NCBI GenBank assembly: GCA_020634815.1
Contig: JACKBA010000009.1
Location: 1-64,000, forward strand
Source: Caldilineaceae bacterium
Lineage (GTDB): Bacteria; Chloroflexota; Anaerolineae; Caldilineales; Caldilineaceae
Reading direction: 5' to 3'
Length of the DNA: 64,000 bases
Every line of letters begins with the position of its first letter. Within the stretch, counting starts at the first letter, position 1. Position numbers and translations under genes: made by a program. Under the pieces are notes generated by a model, which was not told where the DNA came from, searched no databases, and saw only the letters and a program-made list of their open reading frames with translations. Below, piece after piece: positions 8,489 through 20,946 of this stretch.

Positions 8489-10255
8489 TCACGCAGCTTC
8501 GATCCGCAGCGTCAACGCGCCAACCTGCACCAGTGAAGCAGGCTGAAGGGCGTTGCGCTGCGTCACCGGGCGCAGTTGGGCAGGGTCGCCGCTGTAGCTA
8601 ACCTGACATTGACCCGCCTCGCACTCGACCAGCCAGTGGCGGCCGTCGTGGCGAATACGGATTGCCAACGGTTGTGGGCTGGAAACGGAAACATCGGCGT
8701 CCAGTGCGGCGCCGATGCACAGACCAGACGCCGTCAGCGGCAGGCGGCGTTCCAACGCGGCGCCCACCGGTGTCTGGCGAAAGGTGAGTGCTAGATCCCC
8801 CATGACAATGCGCGAGCCATCACGCAGCGCGTTCTGCTGGATCGGGCGCAACTGCTCTGGGCTGCCATTGTAACTCACCTGTGTGGCGCTCAACCCGGTC
8901 AGGTCGGCGACGACGTAGCGATTGTTGCTCAGCGTGATGCGCGCCTGCTGTGCCGCAACGCCCACGCCGTTGATCACCCATGTGTTGTGCGGCGCGCTGC
9001 CCAGCGTCGTAGACTCTGCGGCCAGCGGCATCGTCACAACACAGGTCAGTGGCGCCGGCGGCGGCTCATCCCGCGGCGGGGCAATGATGACCGGCGGAGC
9101 CTCCTGCGCTGGCGTGAAATCAGTTTCAGCAGTCTGGTGCGGCGTTTCGGCCAGCTCGCCTGTACGCTGGCGGCGGATGCGCGGGCGCGTCACGCCGGGG
9201 ACGAAGATCAGCCCGATGAGCACGGCCAGCAAGACAAGCAGCGTCGGCAGAAAGACAGCTAGACTCAGCGAGGGAGCCAGAATCCCACCAACGGCATAGC
9301 CGCCGCTGGCACTGATATTGCCGCCGGCAGCGCCAATGTCAACAGCCAGATCGCGGCGTGTGCCATCCAGGTTGGGCGTCAGCGAGTGATAGGTCAGCGC
9401 GTATTCGTTACGCAGGTTACTGGCAATCGCGGCGTACAGTTGCTCCAGTTCCGCCGCGTTGGGCGAGAAATAGACCTGGCCGTTGGTTGCCGTCGCCAGC
9501 CGCTGCAGGCCGTCGCGATCTACATCGCTACCCAGCCCAACGACATAGATCGGCGTGTTGGCGGCGAGCGCGGCGTCAATTGCTTGTTGCAGTCGAGCTT
9601 GACCACTGTTGTCGCGACCGTCAGTCAATGCAAGCACAACCCGCCGCCCGCTGACGCCTTCGAGTTGTTTTACGCCTTCGATGGTGGCGGCGTAGAACTC
9701 AGTGCCGGCCAGCGGAAAGAGCGCACCCAACAGCCCACGCAGCACGGCCCGCCCGCTGTCGGTCACAACGTCGAGCGGCGCTAATGGCAAGCTCCAGTCG
9801 CTAAAGACGATGATGCCCAGCCGGTCGCGCCCGACATTCAGGAAATCCATGTAGCCCTGCGCGGCGCGGATCGCCCCGCTCATCTTGTCATCGTCGCCCA
9901 TACTGCCGCTCTGATCGATGACAAGTACAGTGCTGGTTGCACCGCCGCCCGCGCCGACAAACGCGGTAATGTCAACAGGCTTGCCATCTTCGCGCAGCGT
10001 AAAGTCGGCTTGCTCCAGCCCCAGGATCGGCTGCCCGGCGTCGTCGTTGACCGCGAGGTAGACGGTCACCTCCGGGAAGTTGCTCTCGTCCACGTACATG
10101 ATATGCGCGCCAGTGCCGAACTGGGCGGCGTCCTTGCGCGCACCGCCTGCTGCCGGTGAAACTCCACTCACGCCGATGCCCATCAGCAACGTCCACAGCA
10201 CGGCGAAGATGCCCAATCCCGTCAATAAGGTCGTGCGCAGCGCCATCTGTTTCAT
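8489..10255 (-). CDS. VWA-domain membrane protein with two degenerate FHA-like C-terminal domains
   Basis: The 588-residue product has an N-terminal signal anchor and then a von Willebrand A domain (about 100-300) with MIDAS DQSGSMG. A single membrane helix follows near 335-355. The cytoplasmic-side tail contains two similar FHA-like beta domains (about 410-500 and 505-588), each with the repeated phrase QVSY(N/S)G(S/D)P(E/A)QLRP. Both lack the usual phosphothreonine-reading Ser-x-x-His, so they may be structural. The ATG overlaps the stop of the upstream FHA gene (ATGA) and has SD AAGGAG. It may pass an extracytoplasmic metal- or protein-binding event to the kinases inside; this is inference. 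Confidence 0.87.
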   Translation of the reverse strand: MKQMALRTTLLTGLGIFAVLWTLLMGIGVSGVSPAAGGARKDAAQFGTGAHIMYVDESNFPEVTVYLAVNDDAGQPILGLEQADFTLREDGKPVDITAFVGAGGGATSTVLVIDQSGSMGDDDKMSGAIRAAQGYMDFLNVGRDRLGIIVFSDWSLPLAPLDVVTDSGRAVLRGLLGALFPLAGTEFYAATIEGVKQLEGVSGRRVVLALTDGRDNSGQARLQQAIDAALAANTPIYVVGLGSDVDRDGLQRLATATNGQVYFSPNAAELEQLYAAIASNLRNEYALTYHSLTPNLDGTRRDLAVDIGAAGGNISASGGYAVGGILAPSLSLAVFLPTLLVLLAVLIGLIFVPGVTRPRIRRQRTGELAETPHQTAETDFTPAQEAPPVIIAPPRDEPPPAPLTCVVTMPLAAESTTLGSAPHNTWVINGVGVAAQQARITLSNNRYVVADLTGLSATQVSYNGSPEQLRPIQQNALRDGSRIVMGDLALTFRQTPVGAALERRLPLTASGLCIGAALDADVSVSSPQPLAIRIRHDGRHWLVECEAGQCQVSYSGDPAQLRPVTQRNALQPASLVQVGALTLRIEAA

Positions 10256-11169
10256 TGAGCTTCTCCTTCGCGCTCGGCGCCGGTCTCGAAGACAAAGCGC
10301 GATCGTCCGAGCTGAATCGTGTCGCCGGGCTGGAGGATGCGCGTCGTCACCGACTGTGCGCCGCCCACAGTGCGCAGCGCCACCGGCCCCTCGCGCGGCG
10401 TCAGCGTGAAGGCGCCGCCCGTGGTCGCAATCGCGGCGTGCACGGCGCCGGCCTCCGGGTCGTGACGCAGCATGATGTCACAGGCCTCGCTGCGCCCCAA
10501 CGTGATGACGGGGCGGCTGTTGTCGAGCGTAAAGGTCTTGCCTTCGAGCGGGCCGTAGATGAAACGCAGCCAGGCGCGACGCAGGATCGTTTCCACCAGC
10601 CCGATGAAGAGGCCGATGCACGCGCCGAGGATCACCAGCCCTACCGCGCCGCCGACGGTGAGCGCAATCTCGCGCCCGGCGCCGAGGCCGAGCAGCGTCA
10701 GGCTGAGCCGCTCATAGGTAGCGCCACCGATCAGACCGCCTAGCAATCCACCCAGGCCTGCATAGACGCCCTTGTTCTTCAGCCCCGTCACCGGCCATTG
10801 CCCGACACCGAGCAGCAGCCCGAAGATCGCCCAACCGACCGCGCGTGGCCAGACCCCGCCGCCTGCCCAAAGAAAGATCACCTCGCCGATTACGAGCCCC
10901 GCCAGTCCGGCGCCGAGTCCGATCAGCCCGCTCAGCCCGATGCGCGGGAGCTTGCGCCGCGCCCAGCCGTCGGCGCTCTGGTCGGCGGCGCCGATCGCCA
11001 GACCGATGCACAGCCCGACGAGTGCGCCCAGCAGCGCGTCCTTGAGCAGCAGCAGCGGCGTGCTTGTCGTCTCGAAACGCAGCGTCAACGTGATCACCGC
11101 CCAGCCGGCCAGCCCGCCAATGGCGCCGAAGATGGCATTGCGGGCAATGCGAAAGCGATCCAGTTGCAT
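10252..11169 (-). CDS. Multi-pass membrane protein with C-terminal FHA domain
   Basis: The 305-residue product has about six glycine-rich membrane helices (residues 15-200) and a C-terminal FHA domain (about 210-300) with the signature ITLGRSEACDIML, followed by HAAI where the second FHA histidine lies. FHA domains bind phosphothreonine, so this is a likely membrane target or scaffold for the nearby kinases. The start at 11169 is preferred because GGAGAG stands seven bases upstream; a possible ATG five codons earlier overlaps that SD. Its stop overlaps the start of the VWA gene as ATGA, which ties the two together. Confidence 0.88.
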   Translation of the reverse strand: MQLDRFRIARNAIFGAIGGLAGWAVITLTLRFETTSTPLLLLKDALLGALVGLCIGLAIGAADQSADGWARRKLPRIGLSGLIGLGAGLAGLVIGEVIFLWAGGGVWPRAVGWAIFGLLLGVGQWPVTGLKNKGVYAGLGGLLGGLIGGATYERLSLTLLGLGAGREIALTVGGAVGLVILGACIGLFIGLVETILRRAWLRFIYGPLEGKTFTLDNSRPVITLGRSEACDIMLRHDPEAGAVHAAIATTGGAFTLTPREGPVALRTVGGAQSVTTRILQPGDTIQLGRSRFVFETGAEREGEAQ

Positions 11170-11190
11170 GATAGTTCTCTCCACTTGAGC

Positions 11191-12819
11191 TTAACGACCA
11201 ACGCCGGTGATGCGGTTGACCAGGCTGCTGATCAACAGGATGGCCGCCACCCCGACAAGCGTTACAATCCCTGACTGCACGATGGATGTCAGGTCGAACA
11301 AGAAAAATAGACCCAACATCGACGAAAGGGCGATAACGATCAACGCAATGACCGACAGCCCAAGCCAGCTACGCGTGCGCCACCCGCTCAGCAACAGCAT
11401 GAACTCCAACGCGCCAGCCACAAGAAAGAGTGGGCCGGAGGCCGAAAAGTCAAGCGCACCGAAATACGCAGAGGGAATCAGCGACGAGATGACAATTAGC
11501 ACGATCACCACGACTACGGTGCTCAACGGTTGATGCGTCAAGAGATAGACAAAGAGCAACGACAGCAGCAGGCCGATCGCTCCGGAGACGAACCACACTC
11601 CAAACGCCCCAACCACCGTTTTGACAAGCGTCAACGGTGTCAGCGGCGACGCCAGCCACGCACCTATCCCCACGGTCAGGAGCATGAATTGCCAGAATGA
11701 GGCGCGCTTGAAGGTTGCGGCTTGCGTAGTCGATGGCGTCTGCGGTCCAGGCGCCGGCTTGGGTGGCGGGATCACTGGCGAGATGGGCGGCGCGGTCACA
11801 ACAACAGGCGGCGGCGTGAGCACATTTGTATCCAGCCCTGCGCGCAGCGCGGCTATCGAGGTCCAGCGTTGGCCACGATCGATCTTCACTGCCTTCATGA
11901 TCGCTGCCTCGAACGGCGCCGACGCTGTGCGGTTGAGCGCCCGTACCGCCGGAAAGTTGAACGGCTCCTGGCCAGGGTCGCGCCCGGTGATGGCATGATG
12001 CAGCGTGGCACCCAGCGCGTAAATGTCGGTACGGGCGTCGCTCTGACCCTTGCCGTACTGTTCCGGCGCGGCGTAACCGGGCGTGCCCATCGCCTGTGTG
12101 TCGTTGCTCTGTCCTGGCTTGAAATGGCGTGCAATGCCGAAGTCGATCAGCTTGACGCGTCCATCCGGCTTGAGCATGATGTTGGCCGGTTTCAGATCGC
12201 GAAAGATGATCGGCGGCTGCTGACGGTGCAGGTAGTCGAGCACGTCGCACAGTTGTACGGCATAACCGTATACTTCGCGTTCGGGCAGCGCCCCACCTGC
12301 TTCCGCCAGCCGCTTCTCCAGCGTCTTGCCGGGCACATATTCCATCACCAAGTAATGGCGGTTGCGTTCACTGAATGAGTCGATCACTTTGGGCAGGTTG
12401 GCGTGATCGAGCTGCGCCAGTAGTTGCGCCTCGCGCTTGAAGGCCTCCAACGCAGTCTTGGCTTCAGCCGGGTCGATGCCTTGCTCGCTCATTTCCTTTA
12501 GCGCCAATTGCCGCCTGGCGATACGCGCATCCTCAACGAGATAGACGGCGCCCATGCCTCCCTTACCCAGCGGGCGAAGGATCGTGTACCGATTCTGCAA
12601 ACAGTCGCCAGGGGCCATTGCGCGGACAAAGGTCTGACCAACTGGCGTCGGATTGGTGGGCGACGCGACGTTGAGCGTCGTCCCACACTTTGGGCAGAAG
12701 CGCATGGTCGGCTTCAGCAGCGTATCGCACTGGACGCAACGCAATTGAGTGCGGCAGAGCTTGCAAAAACGCGCTTGATCGCTGTTTCGATCACGGCAGT
12801 TGTAGCAGATAACGGTCAT
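11191..12819 (-). CDS. Zinc-ribbon Ser/Thr protein kinase, multi-pass C-terminus
   Basis: The 542-residue kinase starts with two zinc ribbons (CYNC...CKLC and CVQC...CPKC). Its kinase domain (about 75-330) has GKGGMGAV, LALKEM, FRDLKPAN, DFGIAR and APEQYGKG. Like the kinase at 491 it has FRD in place of HRD, and the two domains are very similar, so they are paralogues. After a proline-rich linker the last 165 residues form five or six membrane helices rather than an RDD domain. It lies directly upstream of the FHA membrane gene (21-base gap), so phosphorylation of that protein or of its FHA partner is a reasonable guess. No clear SD precedes the ATG. Confidence 0.92.
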   Translation of the reverse strand: MTVICYNCRDRNSDQARFCKLCRTQLRCVQCDTLLKPTMRFCPKCGTTLNVASPTNPTPVGQTFVRAMAPGDCLQNRYTILRPLGKGGMGAVYLVEDARIARRQLALKEMSEQGIDPAEAKTALEAFKREAQLLAQLDHANLPKVIDSFSERNRHYLVMEYVPGKTLEKRLAEAGGALPEREVYGYAVQLCDVLDYLHRQQPPIIFRDLKPANIMLKPDGRVKLIDFGIARHFKPGQSNDTQAMGTPGYAAPEQYGKGQSDARTDIYALGATLHHAITGRDPGQEPFNFPAVRALNRTASAPFEAAIMKAVKIDRGQRWTSIAALRAGLDTNVLTPPPVVVTAPPISPVIPPPKPAPGPQTPSTTQAATFKRASFWQFMLLTVGIGAWLASPLTPLTLVKTVVGAFGVWFVSGAIGLLLSLLFVYLLTHQPLSTVVVVIVLIVISSLIPSAYFGALDFSASGPLFLVAGALEFMLLLSGWRTRSWLGLSVIALIVIALSSMLGLFFLFDLTSIVQSGIVTLVGVAAILLISSLVNRITGVGR

Positions 12820-12855
12820 GGGTCGTCCGCAGCTGGCGCCCTCACGCCATTCGGT

Positions 12856-13776
12856 TCATGGCGCCAACGGCGTACTGGTGAACAAATCTTCTGGTGCTGC
12901 GGCGTTGGCAGGCGCTGTAGCCGCCTCTGTCACTTCGGCTGGCAATGCTTCGGCTTCGCCGGGCGATACAGCAGTCGCAGGATCAGCCGCAGTCGTTGAC
13001 GATGCTGCGGCATCATCTGGCGGTGCAGCGTTAGTTGCCACTGCCGCAGGTGTAGTGGTTGCGGTGGCCGCCGCTGCGGGTGACGGTTCTGGTGTCGCCG
13101 TTGCGACAACCTCGGCGGTGGCCGTCGGCAGATCGAGCGGCGTCGCTGCATCCGTGGTTGGCGGCGTGACGGCAGGCGTTGCAGCACCGGGCGCGTCGAT
13201 GCGCGCCAGCCCGACGAAGCCTGGCGCCGCCAACACAATCCCCGCCCCGAGCAGGATGCCGATCAGCAGCCCCACCAGCGCCCACAGCCAGGCCGGTGCA
13301 CCGCGCTCCACGCCCGGCGCTGAGTGTGCGGTGGCCCCTGCTGGGGTTACGGGCTGGGACGGCACTCTCTTGACACTAAGCGGCCGTGTCACGTCATCGT
13401 CGTCTGCCGCGGCTTGCATGTTCGGCGTCGCGGAGGAAGAGGCTACAGGCGCAGCTTGACGCGTCGCGCCTGGCGCAGGCGAATCCGTGGCAGCCGGCGA
13501 AGTGACAGGTTGCGCTGTGCCAAGCGGGTTTCCACAGTGCCGACAGAAGCGCGTGTCGCTGCTCACCTCCCTGCCACAGGAGGGGCAAAGGATCGTGCCT
13601 GGCGCGGGCGCCGGTGTGGCGCTTGCTTTGGGTGGAGGGGTCGGAGCTTTTGCGGGCGCCGCCGGCACTGCCGCCACCGCCAGAGGCTTGAAGACATGCC
13701 CGCATTTGCTGCAAAAGCGTGCTCCGGCCCGGTTGAAATTGCCGCAATTCGGACAGACCTGCTGTTCATCGGCCAT
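12856..13776 (-). CDS. Zinc-ribbon single-pass membrane protein with Thr/Ala-rich tail
   Basis: The 306-residue product has two zinc ribbons (CPNC...CSKC near residues 8-26 and CPSC...CRHC near 65-85) joined by proline/alanine linkers. One membrane helix lies near residue 175 (WALVGLLIGILLGAGIVLA). A low-complexity Thr/Ala/Pro tail of about 100 residues is predicted to lie outside. The start at 13776 is chosen for its SD (AAGGAG, eight bases away); the frame is open further upstream but without ribosome-binding support. The build resembles a cytoplasmic docking module tethered to a flexible exported stalk. Function unknown. Confidence 0.75.
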   Translation of the reverse strand: MADEQQVCPNCGNFNRAGARFCSKCGHVFKPLAVAAVPAAPAKAPTPPPKASATPAPAPGTILCPSCGREVSSDTRFCRHCGNPLGTAQPVTSPAATDSPAPGATRQAAPVASSSATPNMQAAADDDDVTRPLSVKRVPSQPVTPAGATAHSAPGVERGAPAWLWALVGLLIGILLGAGIVLAAPGFVGLARIDAPGAATPAVTPPTTDAATPLDLPTATAEVVATATPEPSPAAAATATTTPAAVATNAAPPDDAAASSTTAADPATAVSPGEAEALPAEVTEAATAPANAAAPEDLFTSTPLAP

Positions 13777-13957
13777 CGTTGCTGCTCCTTCGCCATGCAT
13801 CGAGTAATGCACGTTTGTAATATGACCCGGCAAGCGTAGGTGTGGTTTCCATATTGCATATCTCAGAGAGTAGGTGCGATTCTCAAGCGCACAGTTCATT
13901 TCCAACCCAGACCGTGTGGTTGCGAACCGCATCTACGTCCTGACAGCCCTTCGTCCG

Positions 13958-15346
13958 TCATGCCAACTTCTGTGTCAGCTTGCGTGTGTCATAGCGCAGC
14001 TTCTTGGCGCCAGCCGCAGACAGTTCACCTTGCTGCTCCAGGTTGGTGATCTCGCTCTGCACGGCGGCAGCCAGCTCGAACTCCCCATCGGCCAGCAGAC
14101 GGGTGGCGGCAGTCTGGAGCTTACGCGTGGCGCCGGCGATATCTCCTGCGGCGGCATCGGCCAACGCGCGCGTCTGAAGCTTGAAAGTGTTCACGGTCTC
14201 GACCAGTTTCATTACACGTACATCAGGCACGGGCAAAGGCTGGCCAGGCGGCGCCACCTGCACCAGGATGTCGGTGCGCTGCATAGTGCGGACGGGCGGG
14301 CTGCCTGGCGCATCTCCCGTGACCACCACCTGCGCCAGCCGATAGGCACCGGGCGGGCGCGGCGGGCAGAGCAGCTCCACCAGCACGGCCAGCGGCTGCT
14401 CGCGCTCCAATGCGCCGAGGCTGAGCGTTAAGCTGCGATCCTGAAGCCCGCTCAACGGCAGCTCGCTGATCACCGGGTGGATGCGGTGGACGCGACGAAT
14501 CTCCACGCCAGGCGTCAGCCCGATGCGCATATCCACGGCGCGGGCGACGATGCGCTGCGCTGATTCGAGTTCGGCGGCAAAGATGCCGGGAATCTCGGCG
14601 GGGCGAAAGACGAGATGAGCGTTGCCGCCGCTCATTTCGGCCAGGTCGATCAGAAATCCTTCATTGAAGGTCATCCCGAGGCCAACCGTGCTGAGCGGGA
14701 AGCCGCTGGACGCCACCTGTGCAGCGACGCCTTTGGCGCGCTCCTCGTCGGCCACAAAGCCATCGGTCAGGAGCAGCAGCCGCGTCTGGCGGTCGTCGCC
14801 TTGTCCACGCTGTGCCTCGCTCAGCGCTGCCTGCAAGCCCGCCGTGAGCAGCGTATCGTCGCCCAACCGACCATCGACCAGTGTCTCCAATACATCCAAC
14901 ATCTTGCGTCGGTCGGCGCCGCTGCGGTTGGAGACTAGCGTCTTGGCGCTGGCGGCAAAAGCCACCAACGCAACGCGGTCATCGGCCCCCAGCCGCTCGA
15001 CCAACAGGCGCAGCGCTTGCTGCACGAAATCCATGGTACAGATCGGCTCGGCGCGCGCCGCCAGATCGTCCGGCATATCCAGCACGCGGAAGACCGGTAC
15101 GCCGTCTGCGATAGTTTCAACCAGCAGCCCGCGCCGATCCAGCTCCTCCACCAACTCGTCGTCGAGCGAGGGAATGAGCATCGATTCACTTGCGTCCACC
15201 ACCAAAGCCAGGTTCACAGGTGTGCGACGCAGCGGCGCCTGGGTGTTGGGCGTAATCTCCAACAGCACATAGAGCAGGCGCGGTGCATGGTCACCGGGCA
15301 GCAGCGCCGTGTTCAGTGTGGTGGAAAGCACAAACGAATCGGTCAT
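13958..15346 (-). CDS. VWA-domain protein, paralogue of the one at 20947
   Basis: The 462-residue protein has no signal peptide and carries a VWA domain (about 40-260) with MIDAS DASES, a lone-aspartate variant of DxSxS. A beta-rich middle follows, then a helical C-terminus ending in KLRYDTRKLTQKLA. That C-terminus is nearly the same as in the VWA protein at 20947 (NTFKLQTRAL/SVFKLQTRAL and QQG.(L/M)SAAG.KKL), so the two are paralogues. An insertion of about 35 residues follows the MIDAS here. It lies 12 bases after the large kinase gene. It is likely a cytoplasmic adaptor that holds kinase or target proteins in a metal-dependent way. Confidence 0.85.
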   Translation of the reverse strand: MTDSFVLSTTLNTALLPGDHAPRLLYVLLEITPNTQAPLRRTPVNLALVVDASESMLIPSLDDELVEELDRRGLLVETIADGVPVFRVLDMPDDLAARAEPICTMDFVQQALRLLVERLGADDRVALVAFAASAKTLVSNRSGADRRKMLDVLETLVDGRLGDDTLLTAGLQAALSEAQRGQGDDRQTRLLLLTDGFVADEERAKGVAAQVASSGFPLSTVGLGMTFNEGFLIDLAEMSGGNAHLVFRPAEIPGIFAAELESAQRIVARAVDMRIGLTPGVEIRRVHRIHPVISELPLSGLQDRSLTLSLGALEREQPLAVLVELLCPPRPPGAYRLAQVVVTGDAPGSPPVRTMQRTDILVQVAPPGQPLPVPDVRVMKLVETVNTFKLQTRALADAAAGDIAGATRKLQTAATRLLADGEFELAAAVQSEITNLEQQGELSAAGAKKLRYDTRKLTQKLA

Positions 15347-15359
15347 GAACCACCTCTTT

Positions 15360-18755
<3,396 letters not shown>

Positions 18756-18770
18756 GGGCTTTCTCCCTCG

Positions 18771-19214
18771 TCACGAAAACATCTTGAGCATCGTGCCTTC
18801 GAAGTCGTCGCATTCATTCAACAGGGCGAGCACGACTTTACCAAAGTACTCGACGTCGATTAACTGAATTTCGGCGTTGTGCATATACGAGAAGACGAAC
18901 TTGCCACCTACCTTCTCGATACACCAGAAGCCGTACTTCTGGCTGGAATTCCTTTGCAGCAAGATTGTTGAGAGATAATGCGGGATCTCGTTTTCGCTGT
19001 CGAAATGCACCAGGCTGGGCACTGAGAATTCCAGGGTGGTGTCATAGCGCATGATATAAAGGATTTGTGTGCGCCCTGACTGCATGCCGAAACGCAGCAG
19101 GGCATGATCATTGTCAACCTCCGCCACGCGCCAGTCGTGCTGGGAGGCGTACTTCTGGATCGTATTGCGAAAATTGATGCCTGAGAAGAGACTCGAAAAC
19201 CCGGACATATTCAT
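18771..19214 (-). CDS. YbjN / type III chaperone-like fold protein
   Basis: The 147-residue soluble protein has the alternating alpha-beta pattern of the YbjN/CesT-like fold: an N-terminal helix, then strands around HALLRFGM, QILYIMRY, TLEFSVPS and KFVFSYMHNAEI, and a C-terminal helix ending EGTMLKMF. Such proteins act as chaperones of secretion substrates or as sensory adaptors. It has SD AAGGAG and lies 15 bases before the giant kinase gene. Near a HerA/VirB4-like ATPase and effector-like genes, a chaperone role is attractive, but the fold call rests on pattern alone. Confidence 0.5.
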   Translation of the reverse strand: MNMSGFSSLFSGINFRNTIQKYASQHDWRVAEVDNDHALLRFGMQSGRTQILYIMRYDTTLEFSVPSLVHFDSENEIPHYLSTILLQRNSSQKYGFWCIEKVGGKFVFSYMHNAEIQLIDVEYFGKVVLALLNECDDFEGTMLKMFS

Positions 19215-19232
19215 TTATCTCCTTGATCAAGG

Positions 19233-19988
19233 TCACAGGGGGTGTGGGTGCGAGAGAGGGGCACGCACCGTGCGCAACACCCCTTCGACACCGCGTTCCA
19301 TCTCGATGGCAAGGACGCGGCGCAGCGCATCACCGTAGAAGCCCGGCGCCACAACTTGCCGCATCTGTACATCGGTCACGCCGGTGGCGCCCATCACCTT
19401 GTAAGCGACCCACTCACAGAAGCCTTCCAGCAACTGCGTATCGGTCAGGAACGGGCAGTTTTCGCCCTGCCAGGCGTGTCCATACTCATGGGCGATCACC
19501 TTCAACATCAGCAGCCTTGGCAGTCCGGTCTCCAGGGCAATCTCGCGGCGGGCGCCGAGTTTGACATAGACGCCCAACAATCGTGCGCCTTCCGATGGCT
19601 GCGCTAGCGCAGCTTGCAGTCGCTGCATGTCATCGTGGCTATACAGTCCAAAACCAGGGCGACGATGAACGCGCAGCCCTACCTCGCGTTCAACCAGTTC
19701 GATCACTTGCTCGTACAGCGCACGCGCCGTCAACACATCATCCACCGCCGACGCTCGGCACAACGGACAGATCGGGCGTCCGTCGCTCAGCCGCGCGTAC
19801 CCTTCGGCCAGCGGCACGCCACAGCCCGCGCAGACAGCCCTTTGCTGCGCACAGGTATTGCAGACGGCCAGCCGTCGCCCCAACCCTGTGTGCGCGTAGA
19901 CGTGGTATGTAGCGCCCAGCAGCGCACCACACAGATTGCAGAAACGGCTCTTGTTGCCACAATGTTGCCAGTCTGCGACTTCTGTCAT
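19233..19988 (-). CDS. LIM-like zinc finger plus DA1-like metallopeptidase
   Basis: The 251-residue product carries treble-clef cysteine pairs (CNTC, CAGC, CPLC) near residues 45-80, laid out like a LIM domain. A peptidase follows with HEYGHAW (HExxH, near residue 170) and, about 20 residues on, EGFCEWVAYK, where the third zinc ligand would lie. This order and spacing match the DA1 family, whose plant members are ubiquitin-activated peptidases; bacterial LIM-DA1-like proteins are known. It is the second metallopeptidase in the island. There is no signal peptide, so it should act in the cytoplasm. ATG at 19988 is chosen; an upstream TTG at 20000 is also possible and neither has a clear SD. Confidence 0.75.
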   Translation of the reverse strand: MTEVADWQHCGNKSRFCNLCGALLGATYHVYAHTGLGRRLAVCNTCAQQRAVCAGCGVPLAEGYARLSDGRPICPLCRASAVDDVLTARALYEQVIELVEREVGLRVHRRPGFGLYSHDDMQRLQAALAQPSEGARLLGVYVKLGARREIALETGLPRLLMLKVIAHEYGHAWQGENCPFLTDTQLLEGFCEWVAYKVMGATGVTDVQMRQVVAPGFYGDALRRVLAIEMERGVEGVLRTVRAPLSHPHPL

Positions 19989-20061
19989 TGGCGTGACCAA
20001 TTCACTTCAACCTGAGTTCAGCCATGCGCCTCTCTACAGCCTGACGTATCTGTTGCTCAGT

Positions 20062-20229
20062 TTACGGAATCGGCTTTATTCGCTCAACAAGCCGATTCAT
20101 GTCGCTAGATTGGTAGTGCCTGGTAAGTCCGTACAACTCCGGGTCCTGGGCAGCACAACGGCGTACATAGGTTTTCACATCCTCGACATGGTTGCTGGGA
20201 ATACGCAATCTTCCGTGATACCCATCACA
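20062..20229 (-). other. Open frame fragment, possible gene remnant
   Basis: The 250-base gap between the FHA gene and the LIM-DA1 gene contains a 55-codon stop-to-stop frame on the minus strand. Its composition is protein-like (RIPSNHVEDVKTYVRRC, then QDPELYGLTRHYQ) but it has no ATG near its beginning. The preceding bases read KDKPFHFDVMG in another frame, so one frameshift would join them. It may be the tail of a decayed gene. No homology is claimed. Confidence 0.25.
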
Positions 20230-20252
20230 TCAAAGTGAAAGGGCTTGTCCTT

Positions 20253-20885
20253 TCAAATCCGGAATGTCACCGTCCACTTGCCCAGGCGAATCGTGTCGCC
20301 ATAATTGATGGCCTCCGAGCCGTTGCTCGCCAGACGCTGCTGGTTGACCCAGGTGCCATTCACGCTGTTCAGGTCGCGAACGAACCATTGGACGCCCTGC
20401 TGGTATAGCTCGGCGTGACGGCGACTGACACCAGCCTGCAAGCCGGCGTCGCTGGTGTCGACGTCAGGATAATTGCCGCTCACATCGTCGCGGCGCCCTA
20501 TCAGATAGGTTGTCTTGCCGCTGAGTTGGAAAGTCTGCCCATCGATGCCGGTCAGAAAAGCCGTTGCCACCGGGGGTGGCGGGGTATAGCTGGGCGCCGG
20601 TGAGGGTGGCGCCGCAAGTGGCGGCGGCGCATAGCCGCCCGTAGCGGGAGCCGGCGGAGCACTGCCAAGCGCCGCGCCGCAGTTCTCACAGAACATCTCG
20701 CCAGGAATCACTTGAGCGCCGCACTGCGGACAGATGACTCCGCCGACCGAGTAGTTGGGGTTGAGCGGTGGCGAATAGACGCCAGGGGCTGGCGCCAGAG
20801 AAGCCCCCTGCAAGGATGTGCCGCACTGGTCGCAGAAACCGGCGGATGGATCGTTCTGTGCGTTACAAGTTGGACAGGTAACCAT
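20253..20885 (-). CDS. Double zinc-ribbon FHA protein
   Basis: The 210-residue protein has two zinc ribbons (CPTC...CDQC, 4-22; CPQC...CENC, 50-68), a proline/alanine linker and a C-terminal FHA domain (about 115-210). The FHA motifs are complete: YLIGRRDD, SRRHAELY and DLNSVNGTWVN. It should bind phosphothreonine and is a typical reader for the island's kinases. Start 20885 is supported by AGGAGG nine bases upstream; the frame is open about 100 codons further only because it lies antisense to nothing constrained and overlaps the VWA gene. It follows the VWA gene by 61 bases. Confidence 0.93.
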   Translation of the reverse strand: MVTCPTCNAQNDPSAGFCDQCGTSLQGASLAPAPGVYSPPLNPNYSVGGVICPQCGAQVIPGEMFCENCGAALGSAPPAPATGGYAPPPLAAPPSPAPSYTPPPPVATAFLTGIDGQTFQLSGKTTYLIGRRDDVSGNYPDVDTSDAGLQAGVSRRHAELYQQGVQWFVRDLNSVNGTWVNQQRLASNGSEAINYGDTIRLGKWTVTFRI

Positions 20886-20946
20886 CGTATGAAGCCTCCT
20901 GATGTGATCGTGAAATGATGGATGCAATGCCTGGCGCGCCTGGCGG

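Noticed and set aside
13777..13932. Upstream extension of the zinc-ribbon gene
   Set aside because: The ATG at 13776 has the SD; the extension lacks one and does not resemble protein.
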